A stretch of DNA of 64,000 bases from contig NZ_CP038437.2 in the NCBI RefSeq assembly GCF_008329985.2, forward strand, positions 1,364,001 through 1,428,000, read 5' to 3'. The DNA is from Halomonas binhaiensis. Lineage in GTDB: Bacteria > Pseudomonadota > Gammaproteobacteria > Pseudomonadales > Halomonadaceae. Under the pieces are notes generated by a model. It was not told where the DNA came from. It saw nothing but the letters and a program-made list of their open reading frames with translations, and ran no database searches. Shown one piece after another: positions 28,895 to 37,912 of the stretch (its first letter is position 1; each line of letters opens with the position of its first letter). A program made the translations under genes and the position numbers.

Positions 28895-28964
28895 TCGTGG
28901 TTGAGAGCTCGTAGTTGAGAACCCGTAGTTGAGAACCCGTAGTTGAAGACTCGTAGTTTGGGGA
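28895..28964 (+). repeat. 14-bp tandem repeat, five copies
   Basis: Units of YCGTAGTTGAGAAC begin at 28895, 28909, 28923, 28937 and 28951. The inner two are nearly identical and the outer ones are more diverged. They lie in the leader region of the RND operon. Confidence 0.9.
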
Positions 28965-29077
28965 ATGCTGATGTATTCAGCATCTCTCCAGGTGCTTGTC
29001 GATTCTTGGGCCCGGTAAACGACATTTAGCGGACCTTGGACTTCTTTTTCCAGAATGCGAAGTGGAGAAATGCACCC

Positions 29078-30337
29078 ATGAACCATACAGCCAAGGCTGA
29101 CGGCGTGATCAGACGGGCGCTGCTGGTCATTGCCGGGGCGCGCAACATGCCCGTGCGCGCCACCTTGAGCGTCTTGTTGTTGGTTGCTGTTGCTGGCTGT
29201 GACAGTCAGGCGGATGAAGCCCAGCAGGCGCCTCCACCTCCTCATGTCAGTGTCGCCGATGTGCTGGTCAGGGACGTCGACTTCTGGGACGAATTCACCG
29301 GACGCATCGAGCCAGTGGATAGGGTGGAGCTACACCCTAGAGTGTCGGGCCAATTGGTCAGCGTCAACTACACCGAGGGCCAACAGGTGGAAAAGGGGGA
29401 TGTGTTGTTCGTGATCGATCAACGCCCTTACCGTGCCACGGTGGCGAAGGCCGAGGCTGAAGTGCAACGTGCCCAGGCCCAGGTCGTGCGCAGTCGTGGC
29501 GAAGCAGCGAGGGCTGAGCGTCTGTCGCAGAGCAATGCGATATCCACAGAGGAAAGGGACCAGCGCCGTGCTGTTGCGGCCCAGGCGGAAGCGGACCTGG
29601 CAGCGACCAAGGCAGAACTGGAAATGGCCCAACTGGACCTGGAATTCACCGAGGTTCGGGCTCCTATTTCAGGACGTACAGGGCGGGCTCTGGTGACAGA
29701 GGGCAATCTGGTCACCGAAACAACCGCACTGACCAACATTGTCTCTCTGGATCAGGTGTATGTGCACTTCTTCAGTGATGAGCAGACATTCCTGAAATAT
29801 AACGCTCTGGCGCGTAACGGAGAGCGTCCCAGTTCCCGTGAAGCGAGTACTCCCGTGCGCATTGGTCTTGCTGGTGACCAAGGCTATCCATATCAAGGAG
29901 AAGTCAACTTCGTTGACAACCGCATGGATGGCACCACGGGCACCATATTGACCCGTGCGGTGCTCGACAACCCTGATGGCGTCTTCACTCCTGGCATGTT
30001 TGCCCGTGTTCAACTGCTTGGTGGTAATGCGGAAGACGCCATCCTGATCGATGACAAGGCGGTACTCACGGATCAGGACCGCAAGTATGTGTATGTCATC
30101 GATGATGAAGGCACGGCGGTGCGCAAGGACATTCAGACAGGACGCAAAGCCGATGGGCTGAGGGTAGTCTCCGCCGGCCTGGAAGCTGGAGACAATGTCG
30201 TGGTCCGCGGTGCCCAGCAGATCTTCTTTCCGGGAATGAAGGTCGTGGCGGAAAGCGTCGATATGGAGAGCGGGGAAGACGCTACTCAGCTCTCCATTAG
30301 CCAAGTTCGCAGTGAAGCGGATGCCAACTCGCCCTGA
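29078..30337 (+). CDS. RND efflux periplasmic adaptor (MexE/AcrA-like lipoprotein)
   Basis: Membrane fusion protein joining the inner-membrane RND pump to an outer-membrane channel. A lipobox LVAVAGC ends the signal sequence, so the mature protein starts with a lipidated Cys. Then come a biotinyl-lipoyl half, an alpha-hairpin rich in Ala/Glu/Arg (about residues 105-165), the second lipoyl half (LEFTEVRAPISGRTGRA), a beta barrel and a membrane-proximal domain. 419 residues from ATG 29078; an ATG at 29147 directly before the lipoprotein signal is a serious alternative. The pump gene follows after 14 bases. Confidence 0.92.
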   Translation: MNHTAKADGVIRRALLVIAGARNMPVRATLSVLLLVAVAGCDSQADEAQQAPPPPHVSVADVLVRDVDFWDEFTGRIEPVDRVELHPRVSGQLVSVNYTEGQQVEKGDVLFVIDQRPYRATVAKAEAEVQRAQAQVVRSRGEAARAERLSQSNAISTEERDQRRAVAAQAEADLAATKAELEMAQLDLEFTEVRAPISGRTGRALVTEGNLVTETTALTNIVSLDQVYVHFFSDEQTFLKYNALARNGERPSSREASTPVRIGLAGDQGYPYQGEVNFVDNRMDGTTGTILTRAVLDNPDGVFTPGMFARVQLLGGNAEDAILIDDKAVLTDQDRKYVYVIDDEGTAVRKDIQTGRKADGLRVVSAGLEAGDNVVVRGAQQIFFPGMKVVAESVDMESGEDATQLSISQVRSEADANSP

Positions 30338-30351
30338 GGGAGAGTCCTTTC

Positions 30352-33300
30352 ATGGATTTCGCGAAGTTTTTCGTTGACCGCCCTATTTTTGCTGGGGTGC
30401 TGTCAATTCTTATCTTTATTGCCGGCCTGATCACTATTCCGCAGTCTCCGATCAGTGAGTATCCGGAAGTGGTGCCGCCGTCGGTGGTCGTGCGTACGGT
30501 GTACCCTGGTGCCAACCCCAAGGTCATCGCCGAGACAGTGGCGACGCCGTTGGAAGAGGCGATCAATGGAGTTGAGGACATGATGTACCTCAAGTCCACT
30601 GCCGGTTCCGATGGCGTGTTGCAGATCACGGTGACCTTTCGTCCAGGCACCGATGCGGATGATGCGGCGGTCAAGGTGCAGAACCGCGTCAGCCAGGCGC
30701 AGGCGCGCTTGCCTGAGGAAGTCCGGCGTCAGGGCGTGACGACCCAGAAACAGTCGCCGACCTTCTTGATGGTCGTTCATCTGACATCTCCGGATGGCCG
30801 TTACGACACACTGTATCTACGCAACTATGTCCGGTTGCACGTCAAGGATGTGCTGTCACGTATCGAAGGCGTGGGGGATGCGCAGATATTCGGTGGTGGC
30901 GACTATGCCATGCGTGCCTGGCTTGACCCTGATCGTATCGCCGCACTAGGGCTCACCTCGGGAGAGGTAGTGGAGGCCATGCGCGAGCAGAATGTGCAGG
31001 TCTCGGCTGGGCAGCTGGGGGCTGAGCCGATAGCCAATAGTGACTACCTGACCTTGATCAATGCCAAGGGGCGTCTGACGACCGAGCAGGAGTTCGGTGA
31101 CATCGTGATCAAGTCAGGGGCGAACGGCGAGGTCGTGCACCTGTCCGACGTTGCGCGTCTCGAGCTGGGCGCGGGCGACTATACGCTGCGTTCACAGCTG
31201 GATGGCAAGGATGCTGTTGCCGTCGGTATCTTCCAGGCGCCAGGGGCGAATGCGCTGGATATCCAGAAGCAGGTCATTGCCGCCATGGATGAGTTGTCCC
31301 AGTGGTTCCCCGAAGGCGTCGAATACGAGGCGGTGTACGACACGACCATCTTCGTGCGTGACTCCATCAGCTCGGTCATCCAGACCCTGTTTGAAGCTGT
31401 GTTGTTGGTGGTACTGGTGGTGACGCTGTTCCTGCAGACCTGGCGAGCTTCGGTGATTCCCCTGATCGCGGTGCCGGTATCCGTGATCGGCACCTTTGCG
31501 GTGCTTTATCTGCTCGGCTTTTCGATCAATACCCTGACATTATTCGGACTGGTGCTGGCGATTGGCATCGTGGTCGATGATGCCATCGTGGTGGTGGAGA
31601 ACGTCGAACGTAACATCGAGGAAGGTCTGACGCCCCTGGCGGCGGCGCATCAGGCCATGCGCGAGGTATCTGGACCGATCATTGCTATTGGCCTGGTGCT
31701 GTGTGCCGTATTCGTGCCCATGGCCTTCCTTTCGGGGGTTACCGGGCAGTTCTACCGTCAGTTCGCCGCGACCATCGCCATTTCCACGGTGATTTCCACC
31801 ATCAATTCCCTGACGCTGTCGCCTGCGCTGGCGGCCATGCTGCTCAAGCCGCATGATGCGCCGAGGGACAGGGCGACGCTGCTGATCGACCTGATGTTCG
31901 GCTGGCTGTTCCGTCCGTTCAACCGCTTCTTCGCCAGCAGTTCACAGCGTTATCAAGGGGCGGTATCCCGTTCCCTGCATCGGCGCGGATCTGTGTTCGT
32001 GGTCTATGCATTGTTGCTGGTGGCCACCGGAATGATGTTCAAGGTGGTGCCTCCTGGCTTCATTCCGACCCAGGACAAGCAGTACCTGATCGCTGGCGTC
32101 AAGCTGCCGGAAGGGGCTTCTTTGGAGCGTACGGATGCCTTGCTGAGCAAGGTCAGTGAACTGGCCATGCAGGACGAGGACGTCATCCACTCGATAGCTT
32201 TTCCGGGGCTCAATGCCTTGCAGTTCACCAATACACCCAACAGTGGGGTGGCTTTCCTGACTCTGGCGCCATTCTCTGAACGTTCACGTACGGCGGCTGA
32301 GATCAACGCCGGCATCAACCAGAAGATATCGGCCTTGCAGGAAGGCTTCACCTTCTCGTTCATGCCACCGCCCATTCTGGGGCTGGGCAATGGCAATGGC
32401 TGGCAGATGTTCATCGAGGACCGTGCCGGGCTTGGATATGGCGCCATGCAGAGTGCGATCCAGGCCTTCCAGGGGACCGTTGCCCAGACGCCAGGCATGG
32501 GCTTCCCGATTACCAGTTATCAGGCCAACGTGCCGCAGCTGGACGCGGAAGTCGACCGAGTCAAGGCGAAGACGTTGGGGGTACCGCTGACGTCTCTGTT
32601 CGAGACGCTGCAAACCTACCTTGGTTCCACCTATGTCAACGACTTCAACCAGTTTGGCCGTACCTGGCAGGTGATTGCCCAGGCCGATGGTCCTTTCCGG
32701 GATAGTGTCGAAGACATTGCCAATCTGCGTACCCGCAATGTGCATGGCGAAATGGTACCGATTGGCACGATGGTGAATATCGATGAGACCTTTGGCCCGG
32801 ACCCGGTGCTGCGCTACAACGGCTATCCGGCAGCCGACCTGGCAGGGGAGTCGGACCCCTCTGTGCTGTCATCGTCCCAGGCGATGCAGGTGTTGAGCGA
32901 GCTGGCTGACCAGGTGTTGCCCAATGGCATGACCTTCGAGTGGACGGACCTGAGCTTCCAGCAGGCAACTCAAGGGAATGCTGCTCTGATTGTGTTCCCT
33001 CTGTCGGTGTTGCTGGTGTTCCTGGTGTTGGCGGCGCTCTATGAAAGCTGGACCTTGCCGTTGGCCGTGATCCTGATTGTCCCTATGTGCATGCTTTCCG
33101 CCTTGCTGGGGGTGTGGTGGATGAAGGGCGACAACAATGTCTTTGTTCAGGTCGGGTTGGTCGTATTGATTGGCCTGGCATGCAAGAACGCGATTCTTAT
33201 CGTCGAGTTTGCCCGCGAGCTTGAGCAGCAAGGCAAGGGCATCATTGAGGCTGCTCTCGAGGCATGTCGCTTGCGCCTGCGTCCGATCATCATGACGTCG

Positions 33301-33549
33301 ATCACCTTCACGGCGGCGGTAATACCGTTGATGCTGGGCTCTGGTGCAGGTTCTGAAGTTCGCCAGGCACTTGGTGTCGCAGTGTTCTTCGGCATGCTCG
33401 GGGTCACCCTGTTCGGGCTGTTCCTCACGCCAGTGTTCTACGTGGCGCTGCGCAAGCTGGTGACGCGGAAACAGGCCCGCCGGGAACAGCAAGACGCCAC
33501 GCCGGAAGGCCCTGACGACCCGGATGAATCACAAGGGTATCTTGCTTGA
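30352..33549 (+). CDS. RND multidrug efflux transporter (MexF/AcrB-like, HAE1)
   Basis: 1065-residue proton-driven inner-membrane exporter with 12 membrane helices and two large periplasmic loops. It starts MDFAKFFVDRPIFAGVLS. The proton-relay residues are in place: the Asp pair in GIVVDDAIVVVENVERN (helix 4) and the Lys in GLACKNAILIVEFA (helix 10). Sequence style (SPISEYPEVVPPSVVV, DRPIFAGVLS) is closer to MexF/OqxB than to AcrB. No outer-membrane channel gene follows, so a TolC/OprM-type partner must be encoded elsewhere. Substrates cannot be told from sequence. Confidence 0.94.
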   Translation: MDFAKFFVDRPIFAGVLSILIFIAGLITIPQSPISEYPEVVPPSVVVRTVYPGANPKVIAETVATPLEEAINGVEDMMYLKSTAGSDGVLQITVTFRPGTDADDAAVKVQNRVSQAQARLPEEVRRQGVTTQKQSPTFLMVVHLTSPDGRYDTLYLRNYVRLHVKDVLSRIEGVGDAQIFGGGDYAMRAWLDPDRIAALGLTSGEVVEAMREQNVQVSAGQLGAEPIANSDYLTLINAKGRLTTEQEFGDIVIKSGANGEVVHLSDVARLELGAGDYTLRSQLDGKDAVAVGIFQAPGANALDIQKQVIAAMDELSQWFPEGVEYEAVYDTTIFVRDSISSVIQTLFEAVLLVVLVVTLFLQTWRASVIPLIAVPVSVIGTFAVLYLLGFSINTLTLFGLVLAIGIVVDDAIVVVENVERNIEEGLTPLAAAHQAMREVSGPIIAIGLVLCAVFVPMAFLSGVTGQFYRQFAATIAISTVISTINSLTLSPALAAMLLKPHDAPRDRATLLIDLMFGWLFRPFNRFFASSSQRYQGAVSRSLHRRGSVFVVYALLLVATGMMFKVVPPGFIPTQDKQYLIAGVKLPEGASLERTDALLSKVSELAMQDEDVIHSIAFPGLNALQFTNTPNSGVAFLTLAPFSERSRTAAEINAGINQKISALQEGFTFSFMPPPILGLGNGNGWQMFIEDRAGLGYGAMQSAIQAFQGTVAQTPGMGFPITSYQANVPQLDAEVDRVKAKTLGVPLTSLFETLQTYLGSTYVNDFNQFGRTWQVIAQADGPFRDSVEDIANLRTRNVHGEMVPIGTMVNIDETFGPDPVLRYNGYPAADLAGESDPSVLSSSQAMQVLSELADQVLPNGMTFEWTDLSFQQATQGNAALIVFPLSVLLVFLVLAALYESWTLPLAVILIVPMCMLSALLGVWWMKGDNNVFVQVGLVVLIGLACKNAILIVEFARELEQQGKGIIEAALEACRLRLRPIIMTSITFTAAVIPLMLGSGAGSEVRQALGVAVFFGMLGVTLFGLFLTPVFYVALRKLVTRKQARREQQDATPEGPDDPDESQGYLA

Positions 33550-33569
33550 CCGTGGTAGTTAGGTCAGCG

Positions 33570-33614
33570 GTTAGGCAAGTCAGTAGGTAGGTAAGTCAGT
33601 GTAGGTAAGTCAGA
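33570..33614 (+). repeat. 14-bp tandem repeat after the RND gene
   Basis: GTAGGTAAGTCAGT at 33587-33600 is followed at once by GTAGGTAAGTCAGA (33601-33614). A diverged unit, GTTAGGCAAGTCAGTA, comes just before. Confidence 0.8.
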
Positions 33615-33638
33615 GGGGCATCCAGTGCCCCTCTGTTC
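33611..33638 (+). terminator. Terminator of the RND operon
   Basis: CAGAGGGGCA (33611-33620) pairs with TGCCCCTCTG (33626-33635), loop TCCAG, followed by TTCC. A strong 10-bp stem with a short T-run. Confidence 0.75.
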
Positions 33639-33652
33639 CATTACCAATGAAA

Positions 33653-33693
33653 ACACCCCGAAGGCTGGAAAAGATGTCCGGCTTTCGGGGTGT
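33653..33693. terminator. Second hairpin downstream of the RND operon
   Basis: ACACCCCGAA...CTGGA (33653 onward) pairs with TCC...TTCGGGGTGT (ending 33693) with a two-base mismatch and an A-rich loop. CGTCTTCTT follows. On the minus strand it lies downstream of the WGR gene, so it may end both transcripts. Confidence 0.7.
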
Positions 33694-33759
33694 CGTCTTC
33701 TTGCGAGGCGTTCAGGTATGCGGGGTGTTCAGAAGCAAAGGCCTGGACGTCGTTCGGCG

Positions 33760-34041
33760 CTACAGAGCATCGAGTAAAGAAAGCTGCCCCATGGCCTCTT
33801 GAGCTTCAGGACTTGAGTCATCAGCTTCGAGGACCTTGCGAAAGCCACGGGAGGATTGGATGGTGGTTTCATCCTCCAGCCACAGCATGGCCTGGGCATG
33901 GTCATCGGCCAAGGCATGCTTCAGGCCTCCGAACTGGGTGCCAATCTGGCCCCAGGCACGGCTGAATATCCAGTCACCGAACATGTCCTGGTGGATATGC
34001 ACGAGGACGTAGTCATGGTCGGTTTCCCAGCGGATGATCAA
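33760..34041 (-). CDS. Small WGR-domain protein
   Basis: 93-residue protein. The first 65 residues look like a stand-alone WGR domain: YVLVHIHQDMFGDWIFSRAWGQIG, then a helix (KHALADDHAQAMLWLEDE) and a closing RGF segment. WGR domains bind nucleic acid ends or nicks in PARPs and MolR-like proteins, but this one has no catalytic part. The last 25 residues are acidic. The start codon is TTG at 34041, backed by AGGAG 6-7 bases upstream. It is divergent from pdxB with a 115-base gap. Confidence 0.65.
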   Translation of the reverse strand: MIIRWETDHDYVLVHIHQDMFGDWIFSRAWGQIGTQFGGLKHALADDHAQAMLWLEDETTIQSSRGFRKVLEADDSSPEAQEAMGQLSLLDAL

Positions 34042-34156
34042 CGTTGGCTCCTGGTGTAACTCAAGTCATTGCGGCAACGGGTGACGCGGGGGGCGCACCT
34101 GCGGGTAAGATCGCGCTATTGTACGCTGAGAAAGTATATCGAGACCAAGGAAAGTC

Positions 34157-35320
34157 ATGAAGATTCTTGTCGATGCCAATGTGCCTGCCAGTGATATCTG
34201 CTTTTCTCCCTTGGGAGAGGTGCATCGCATGCCTGGCCGGGAGATCGATGCCCAGGTATTGGCGGATATCGATGCCCTGGTGATCCGCTCGATCACCCGC
34301 CTGGACGCTGCGGTCATTGACCAGGCCAAGGGCCTGGGCTCTCCACTGTCCTTTGTCGGGACCTGTACCATCGGTACGGACCATGTGGACCAGTCGGCTC
34401 TGAAGGCGCATGGTGTTGGCTTTTCCAGTGCGCCAGGCTGCAACGCTGAAGCAGTGGTGGATTATGTGCTGGCTGCACTTGGGCTGGCCATGGAGCGGAG
34501 CGGAGAGGCGCTGGCGGATCAGTGCATCGGTATTGTCGGTGTCGGCAATGTCGGTGGGCGTTTGGCTGGACGCCTGGCGGCCATGGGGATCGCGCATCGC
34601 TTATGCGACCCTCCCAGGGCTGCAGTGGAAGCCGCCGGTGAGTTCATGTCGCTTGAGCGTGTCATCGAAGAGTGCAATGTCCTGTGCTTGCATACCCCTC
34701 TAGTGCGTGAAGGGGAGCATGCCACCCATCATCTGCTGAATGCACAGCGTATTGCGGCACTGCGGCCGGGGACGGTATTGCTCAATGCCGGGCGTGGCGA
34801 CTGCGTGGATGGTGACGCACTCAAGCAGCGCTTGCAGCAGCAGGGGGATATCACGGCGCTGCTGGATGTATGGGAAGGCGAGCCAGCCATCGACGTCCAA
34901 CTGGAGCGACGGGTCGATCTGGCGACGCCACATATCGCGGGGCACAGTCTGGATGGCAAGTTGCGCGGTACGCACCAGATCTATCAGGCCTTGAGCCGGC
35001 ATCTGGGACTGCCGGCGCGAATCAGTTTTGGTGATCTGACGCCTGAACCGCCACTTTCCCGTCTGGAGCTGGGTGCAGGCCTCTCGCCGGATGAAGCGTT
35101 GCGCTTGTGCATGCGTGCGGTTTATGACCCTCGTCGTGATCATGATCGCCTGGACCGGGCACTGGACGGTGACCGATCGGGCAAAGCGTTTGATGCCTGC
35201 CGCGCCAACTATCCCTTGCGCCGGGAGTTCGCCACTCTGGAAGTCGGCTTGAAGGGAAGTGCTGTTGAGCTGGCGCCATGGCTATCTGGCGCTGGTTTTC
35301 GTGTTTGCCCTCCAGTCTGA
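34157..35320 (+). CDS. pdxB: Erythronate-4-phosphate dehydrogenase
   Basis: NAD-dependent enzyme of the DXP-dependent pyridoxal phosphate pathway, oxidising 4-phosphoerythronate. 387 residues. The D-2-hydroxyacid dehydrogenase fold is clear: start KILVDANVPAS, GTDHVD, CNAEAVVDYVLAAL, Rossmann motif GIVGVGNVGGRLAGRL near residue 120, LHTPLVREGEHATHHL, and the catalytic His in TPHIAGHSLDGK. The C-terminal PdxB dimerisation domain is present, which separates it from SerA or LdhA. AAGGA lies before the ATG. Confidence 0.95.
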   Translation: MKILVDANVPASDICFSPLGEVHRMPGREIDAQVLADIDALVIRSITRLDAAVIDQAKGLGSPLSFVGTCTIGTDHVDQSALKAHGVGFSSAPGCNAEAVVDYVLAALGLAMERSGEALADQCIGIVGVGNVGGRLAGRLAAMGIAHRLCDPPRAAVEAAGEFMSLERVIEECNVLCLHTPLVREGEHATHHLLNAQRIAALRPGTVLLNAGRGDCVDGDALKQRLQQQGDITALLDVWEGEPAIDVQLERRVDLATPHIAGHSLDGKLRGTHQIYQALSRHLGLPARISFGDLTPEPPLSRLELGAGLSPDEALRLCMRAVYDPRRDHDRLDRALDGDRSGKAFDACRANYPLRREFATLEVGLKGSAVELAPWLSGAGFRVCPPV

Positions 35321-35389
35321 GCCTGATCAGGTCGGTATGACGAGAGGCATAATGGAAAGGGTGTGGATACGATCTCAAGGGAGGTGAGC

Positions 35390-36034
35390 ATGATAGGGCC
35401 AAGTCCGGATGACAAGGAGCCGATGAAAGGATTTCCCCAGGTCGGTTTTCTGAAGAATTTCATCTCTTCCGCCAACATCATCGTCGGTGACTATACCTAT
35501 TACGATGATCCCCAGGGGCCAGAGCGTTTCGAGAGCAACGTCCTTTATCATTTTCCCTTTATTGGCGACAAGTTGGTGATCGGCAGGTTTTGTGCCATTG
35601 CCAAGGATGTGAAGTTCATCATGAATGGTGCCAATCATAGGATGTCAGGCTTTTCCACTTACCCTTTCCAGATCTTTGGCCAAGGTTGGGAGAAGGTCAT
35701 GCCTGGGGAAGGTGACCTGCCGTACAAGGGAGATACGGAAATTGGCCATGATGTCTGGATCGGCTATGAAGCCACCATCATGCCTGGCGTCAAGATCGGT
35801 AGTGGTGCCATCGTGGCGAGCAAGTCTGTTGTGACCAGTGACGTACCTCCTTATAGCGTGGTAGGTGGCAATCCCGCCCAGGTCATCAAATATCGTTTTG
35901 ATGACAAGACGATAGCGGCGTTACTGGAAATAGCCTGGTGGGATTGGAGTGCAGAAAGGATTACCCGGCATCTCGATCTTATTGTCGGCGCTGATATTCA
36001 TGCATTGAGGGCAGTGGCGGAACAGGGAGGATAA
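35390..36034 (+). CDS. Vat/CatB-like hexapeptide-repeat acetyltransferase
   Basis: 214-residue left-handed beta-helix acetyltransferase of the xenobiotic (streptogramin A/CatB-type chloramphenicol) group. Typical pieces are GDYTYYDDP, a loop with [18 protein letters not shown] carrying the probable catalytic His, and [23 protein letters not shown] followed by [16 protein letters not shown] 35390 has AGGGAGG upstream; the frame extends 9 codons to a GTG without support. Chromosomal members of this family are common and do not by themselves mean drug resistance. A strong terminator follows. Confidence 0.88.
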   Translation: MIGPSPDDKEPMKGFPQVGFLKNFISSANIIVGDYTYYDDPQGPERFESNVLYHFPFIGDKLVIGRFCAIAKDVKFIMNGANHRMSGFSTYPFQIFGQGWEKVMPGEGDLPYKGDTEIGHDVWIGYEATIMPGVKIGSGAIVASKSVVTSDVPPYSVVGGNPAQVIKYRFDDKTIAALLEIAWWDWSAERITRHLDLIVGADIHALRAVAEQGG

Positions 36035-36053
36035 CCGCTGTTCAGGAAGTCAG

Positions 36054-36081
36054 AAAAGCCGGCTGATTGGCCGGCTTTTTC
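36054..36081 (+). terminator. Terminator of the acetyltransferase gene
   Basis: AAAGCCGGC (36055-36063) pairs with GCCGGCTTT (36070-36078), loop TGATTG, tail of five T. Confidence 0.9.
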
Positions 36082-36132
36082 TATTCAAGGTGGTTGTTAT
36101 TCACGATGGCTTTTATTCACGATGGCAGCGCT

Positions 36133-36498
36133 TCATGACTGAAAGCGTTCTCCAGCGGCAGCGACAAAGGCCATTTCCACCAGGTATCTGGGGTTGGCCA
36201 GCTCGGCCTTGACGCAGGCTCTGCTGGGACCGCTACCGTCTGGGAACCACGCGTCCCAGACTTCGTTGAGTGCGTCAAAATTGGCAAAGTCGGTGAGATA
36301 GATAGTGACCGACAGTACGCGACTCTTGTCGCTGTCGACAGTCGCCAGACTTTGCTGCGCCTGCTCCAGTACCTGGCTGACCTGGCCCTTGATGTCGGCA
36401 TTGAGGTCGCTTTCCGGGACTTCGACAAAGTGAGCGATACCATTGAATACGGTGGCATCGGACCAGCGCTTCGAGGGGTTGATTCTATGGATGTTCAT
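36133..36498 (-). CDS. ridA: RidA family protein (YjgF/YER057c/UK114)
   Basis: 121-residue trimeric enamine/imine deaminase-type protein. The start HRINPSKRWSDATVFNG, the middle VLEQAQQSLATVDSDKSRVLSVTIYL and the end VKAELANPRYLVEMAFVAA follow the family. Compared with canonical RidA (R105 in a PRVEIE context) the catalytic region reads CVKAELANPRYLVEM, so it probably belongs to a Rid1-7 subgroup rather than true RidA. Just upstream of the start (22 bases away) is a tenfold heptamer repeat. Confidence 0.85.
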   Translation of the reverse strand: MNIHRINPSKRWSDATVFNGIAHFVEVPESDLNADIKGQVSQVLEQAQQSLATVDSDKSRVLSVTIYLTDFANFDALNEVWDAWFPDGSGPSRACVKAELANPRYLVEMAFVAAAGERFQS

Positions 36499-36520
36499 AT
36501 GGGATTTCGCTGTGATGTTT

Positions 36521-36590
36521 GAGCTACGAGCTACGAGCTACGAGCTACGAGCTACGAGCTACGAGCTATGAGCTGTGAGCTGTGAGCTAC
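36521..36590. repeat. Heptamer repeat, ten copies, upstream of ridA
   Basis: Ten adjacent 7-bp units: GAGCTAC six times, GAGCTAT, GAGCTGT twice, GAGCTAC. The array begins 22 bp upstream of the ridA start (on the minus strand) and ends 74 bp before the htpX stop. Such a pure microsatellite can change length by slippage. Confidence 0.95.
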
Positions 36591-36663
36591 GAATGTATAT
36601 GGTGTGATTATTGACGAGGGAGTCTGAAAAATGGCCCCCGCACAGGGCGGGGGCGGGGCTGTC

Positions 36664-37563
36664 TTACTCGCGGTAGGCGGCTTCCTTGAGCGCGCGGATA
36701 CGATCGTCCAGCGGCGGGTGGCTGGCGAACAACTTCTCCATCAGTTTGCGGCTCTGGCCGGTGGTGATGGCGAAGGCCGTCAAGGTGTCAGGCATCTGGT
36801 CGGGCATCTGCGTCTCGGCCTTGAGGCGGGCCAGAGCATTGATCATGGCGCCGGAGCCAGCCAGTTGGGCGCCGGCTGCATCGGCACGGTACTCGCGGAA
36901 GCGTGAGAACCAGGCCGCGATCATCGAGGCAAGAATGCCAAAGACGATTTCCGCCACGGTGACCACGGCAATGTAGCCGAAGAAGCCGAGGCCCTGGTTG
37001 TCATCACGCCGCAGGAAGGCATCCAGCAGATGGGCAATGATGCGGGCGAAGAACATCACGAAGGTGTTGAGCACGCCCTGGATCAGCGCCAGGGTGACCA
37101 TGTCGCCGTTGGATACGTGACCGATCTCGTGGGCCAGCACGGCTTTCACTTCTTCCGGCTGCATACGGTTTAGCAGGCCGGCAGAGACGGCCACCAGTGC
37201 GTCGTTCTTGTTCCAGCCAGTGGCAAAGGCATTGGACTGCTGGGCAGGGAAGATGCCGACTTCCGGCATCTTGATACCGGCCTTTTCGGACAGTTCTGCC
37301 ACAGTGTCGAGCAACCACTTTTCCGTAGGGTTGGACGGAGACTCGATGATCACTGTGCCCGTGGATCTCTTGGCCATCCACTTGGATATGAACAGCGAGA
37401 CCATGGAACCTGCCATGCCGATGACGAAGCAGAAGATCAACAGCGCATTGAAATTGATGCCCTGAGCATTGAGATAAGGCTCCACCCCCAATAGGCGCAG
37501 GGTGAAACTGGCAACCAGCACGACGGCCAGGTTGGTACCCAGGAAAAGCAGGATTCTCATCAT
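36664..37563 (-). CDS. htpX: Heat-shock zinc metalloprotease HtpX
   Basis: Inner-membrane protease that works beside FtsH in membrane-protein quality control. 299 residues. Two N-terminal membrane helices (about residues 3-25 and 38-60), the zinc motif HEIGH at residues 145-149, two further helices, and the third zinc ligand in [14 protein letters not shown] 37563 ([11 protein letters not shown]) has GGAG 10 bases upstream and matches the E. coli start; longer frames are not supported. Length is close to E. coli HtpX (293). Confidence 0.95.
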   Translation of the reverse strand: MMRILLFLGTNLAVVLVASFTLRLLGVEPYLNAQGINFNALLIFCFVIGMAGSMVSLFISKWMAKRSTGTVIIESPSNPTEKWLLDTVAELSEKAGIKMPEVGIFPAQQSNAFATGWNKNDALVAVSAGLLNRMQPEEVKAVLAHEIGHVSNGDMVTLALIQGVLNTFVMFFARIIAHLLDAFLRRDDNQGLGFFGYIAVVTVAEIVFGILASMIAAWFSRFREYRADAAGAQLAGSGAMINALARLKAETQMPDQMPDTLTAFAITTGQSRKLMEKLFASHPPLDDRIRALKEAAYRE

Positions 37564-37912
37564 TGCCGGATATCTCCGTGAAGGGGTTGTCCCTGCCCGC
37601 ATCTGAGATGGCATGTCCTCAGATGCGGTATGGTAAATCTGCAGTTTTTAGAGAAATATTGTTGTCCAACGTTGTCCGAACTGACCGCTGGATGCGTTTT
37701 GCATGAGCGTGTTGCATGAGTCTGTTGTGGGCCAGCATGCTGCTTAGATATGTGCAATGCCGGTGAGTTTCAAGAACTTGGTTTCAAGATCAGGAATACT
37801 GTCACAGTCGTTGCACAATTTGTTCAGCACAGCACAGCACAGTACAGCACAGTACAGTACAGTACAGGCGAATCAGTATTACCCAAGCACATGTTGTTTT
37901 CTTGAAGGCTTC
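37564..37912. other. Intergenic region between htpX and the alaA remnant
   Basis: About 350 bases without a gene. The only structure is an eightfold pentamer repeat at 37825-37864. It should contain the htpX promoter. Confidence 0.55.
37825..37864. repeat. Pentamer repeat CAGYA, eight copies
   Basis: Eight adjacent 5-bp units, CAGCA or CAGTA (CAGCA x3, CAGTA, CAGCA, CAGTA x3). It lies about 50 bp after the stop of the alaA remnant. Confidence 0.95.

Larger units (their letters stand above)
28323..29077. other. Gene-free gap between lysR and the RND operon
   Basis: 755 bases with no convincing gene. It carries an 18-bp exact tandem duplication (28358-28393) and a fivefold 14-bp tandem repeat (28895-28964). 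The open frames on both strands (about 90-130 codons) have no recognisable domain and run through the repeats. The sequence is less GC-rich than its neighbours. Confidence 0.6.

Noticed and set aside
28895..28964. CRISPR array
   Set aside because: The 14-bp units are directly adjacent without spacers and there are no cas genes. The same holds for the heptamer array at 36521-36590.
28639..29025. Open frames on both strands (90 and 128 codons) in the gap before the RND operon
   Set aside because: They run through the tandem repeats, differ in composition from real genes here and show no family motif.
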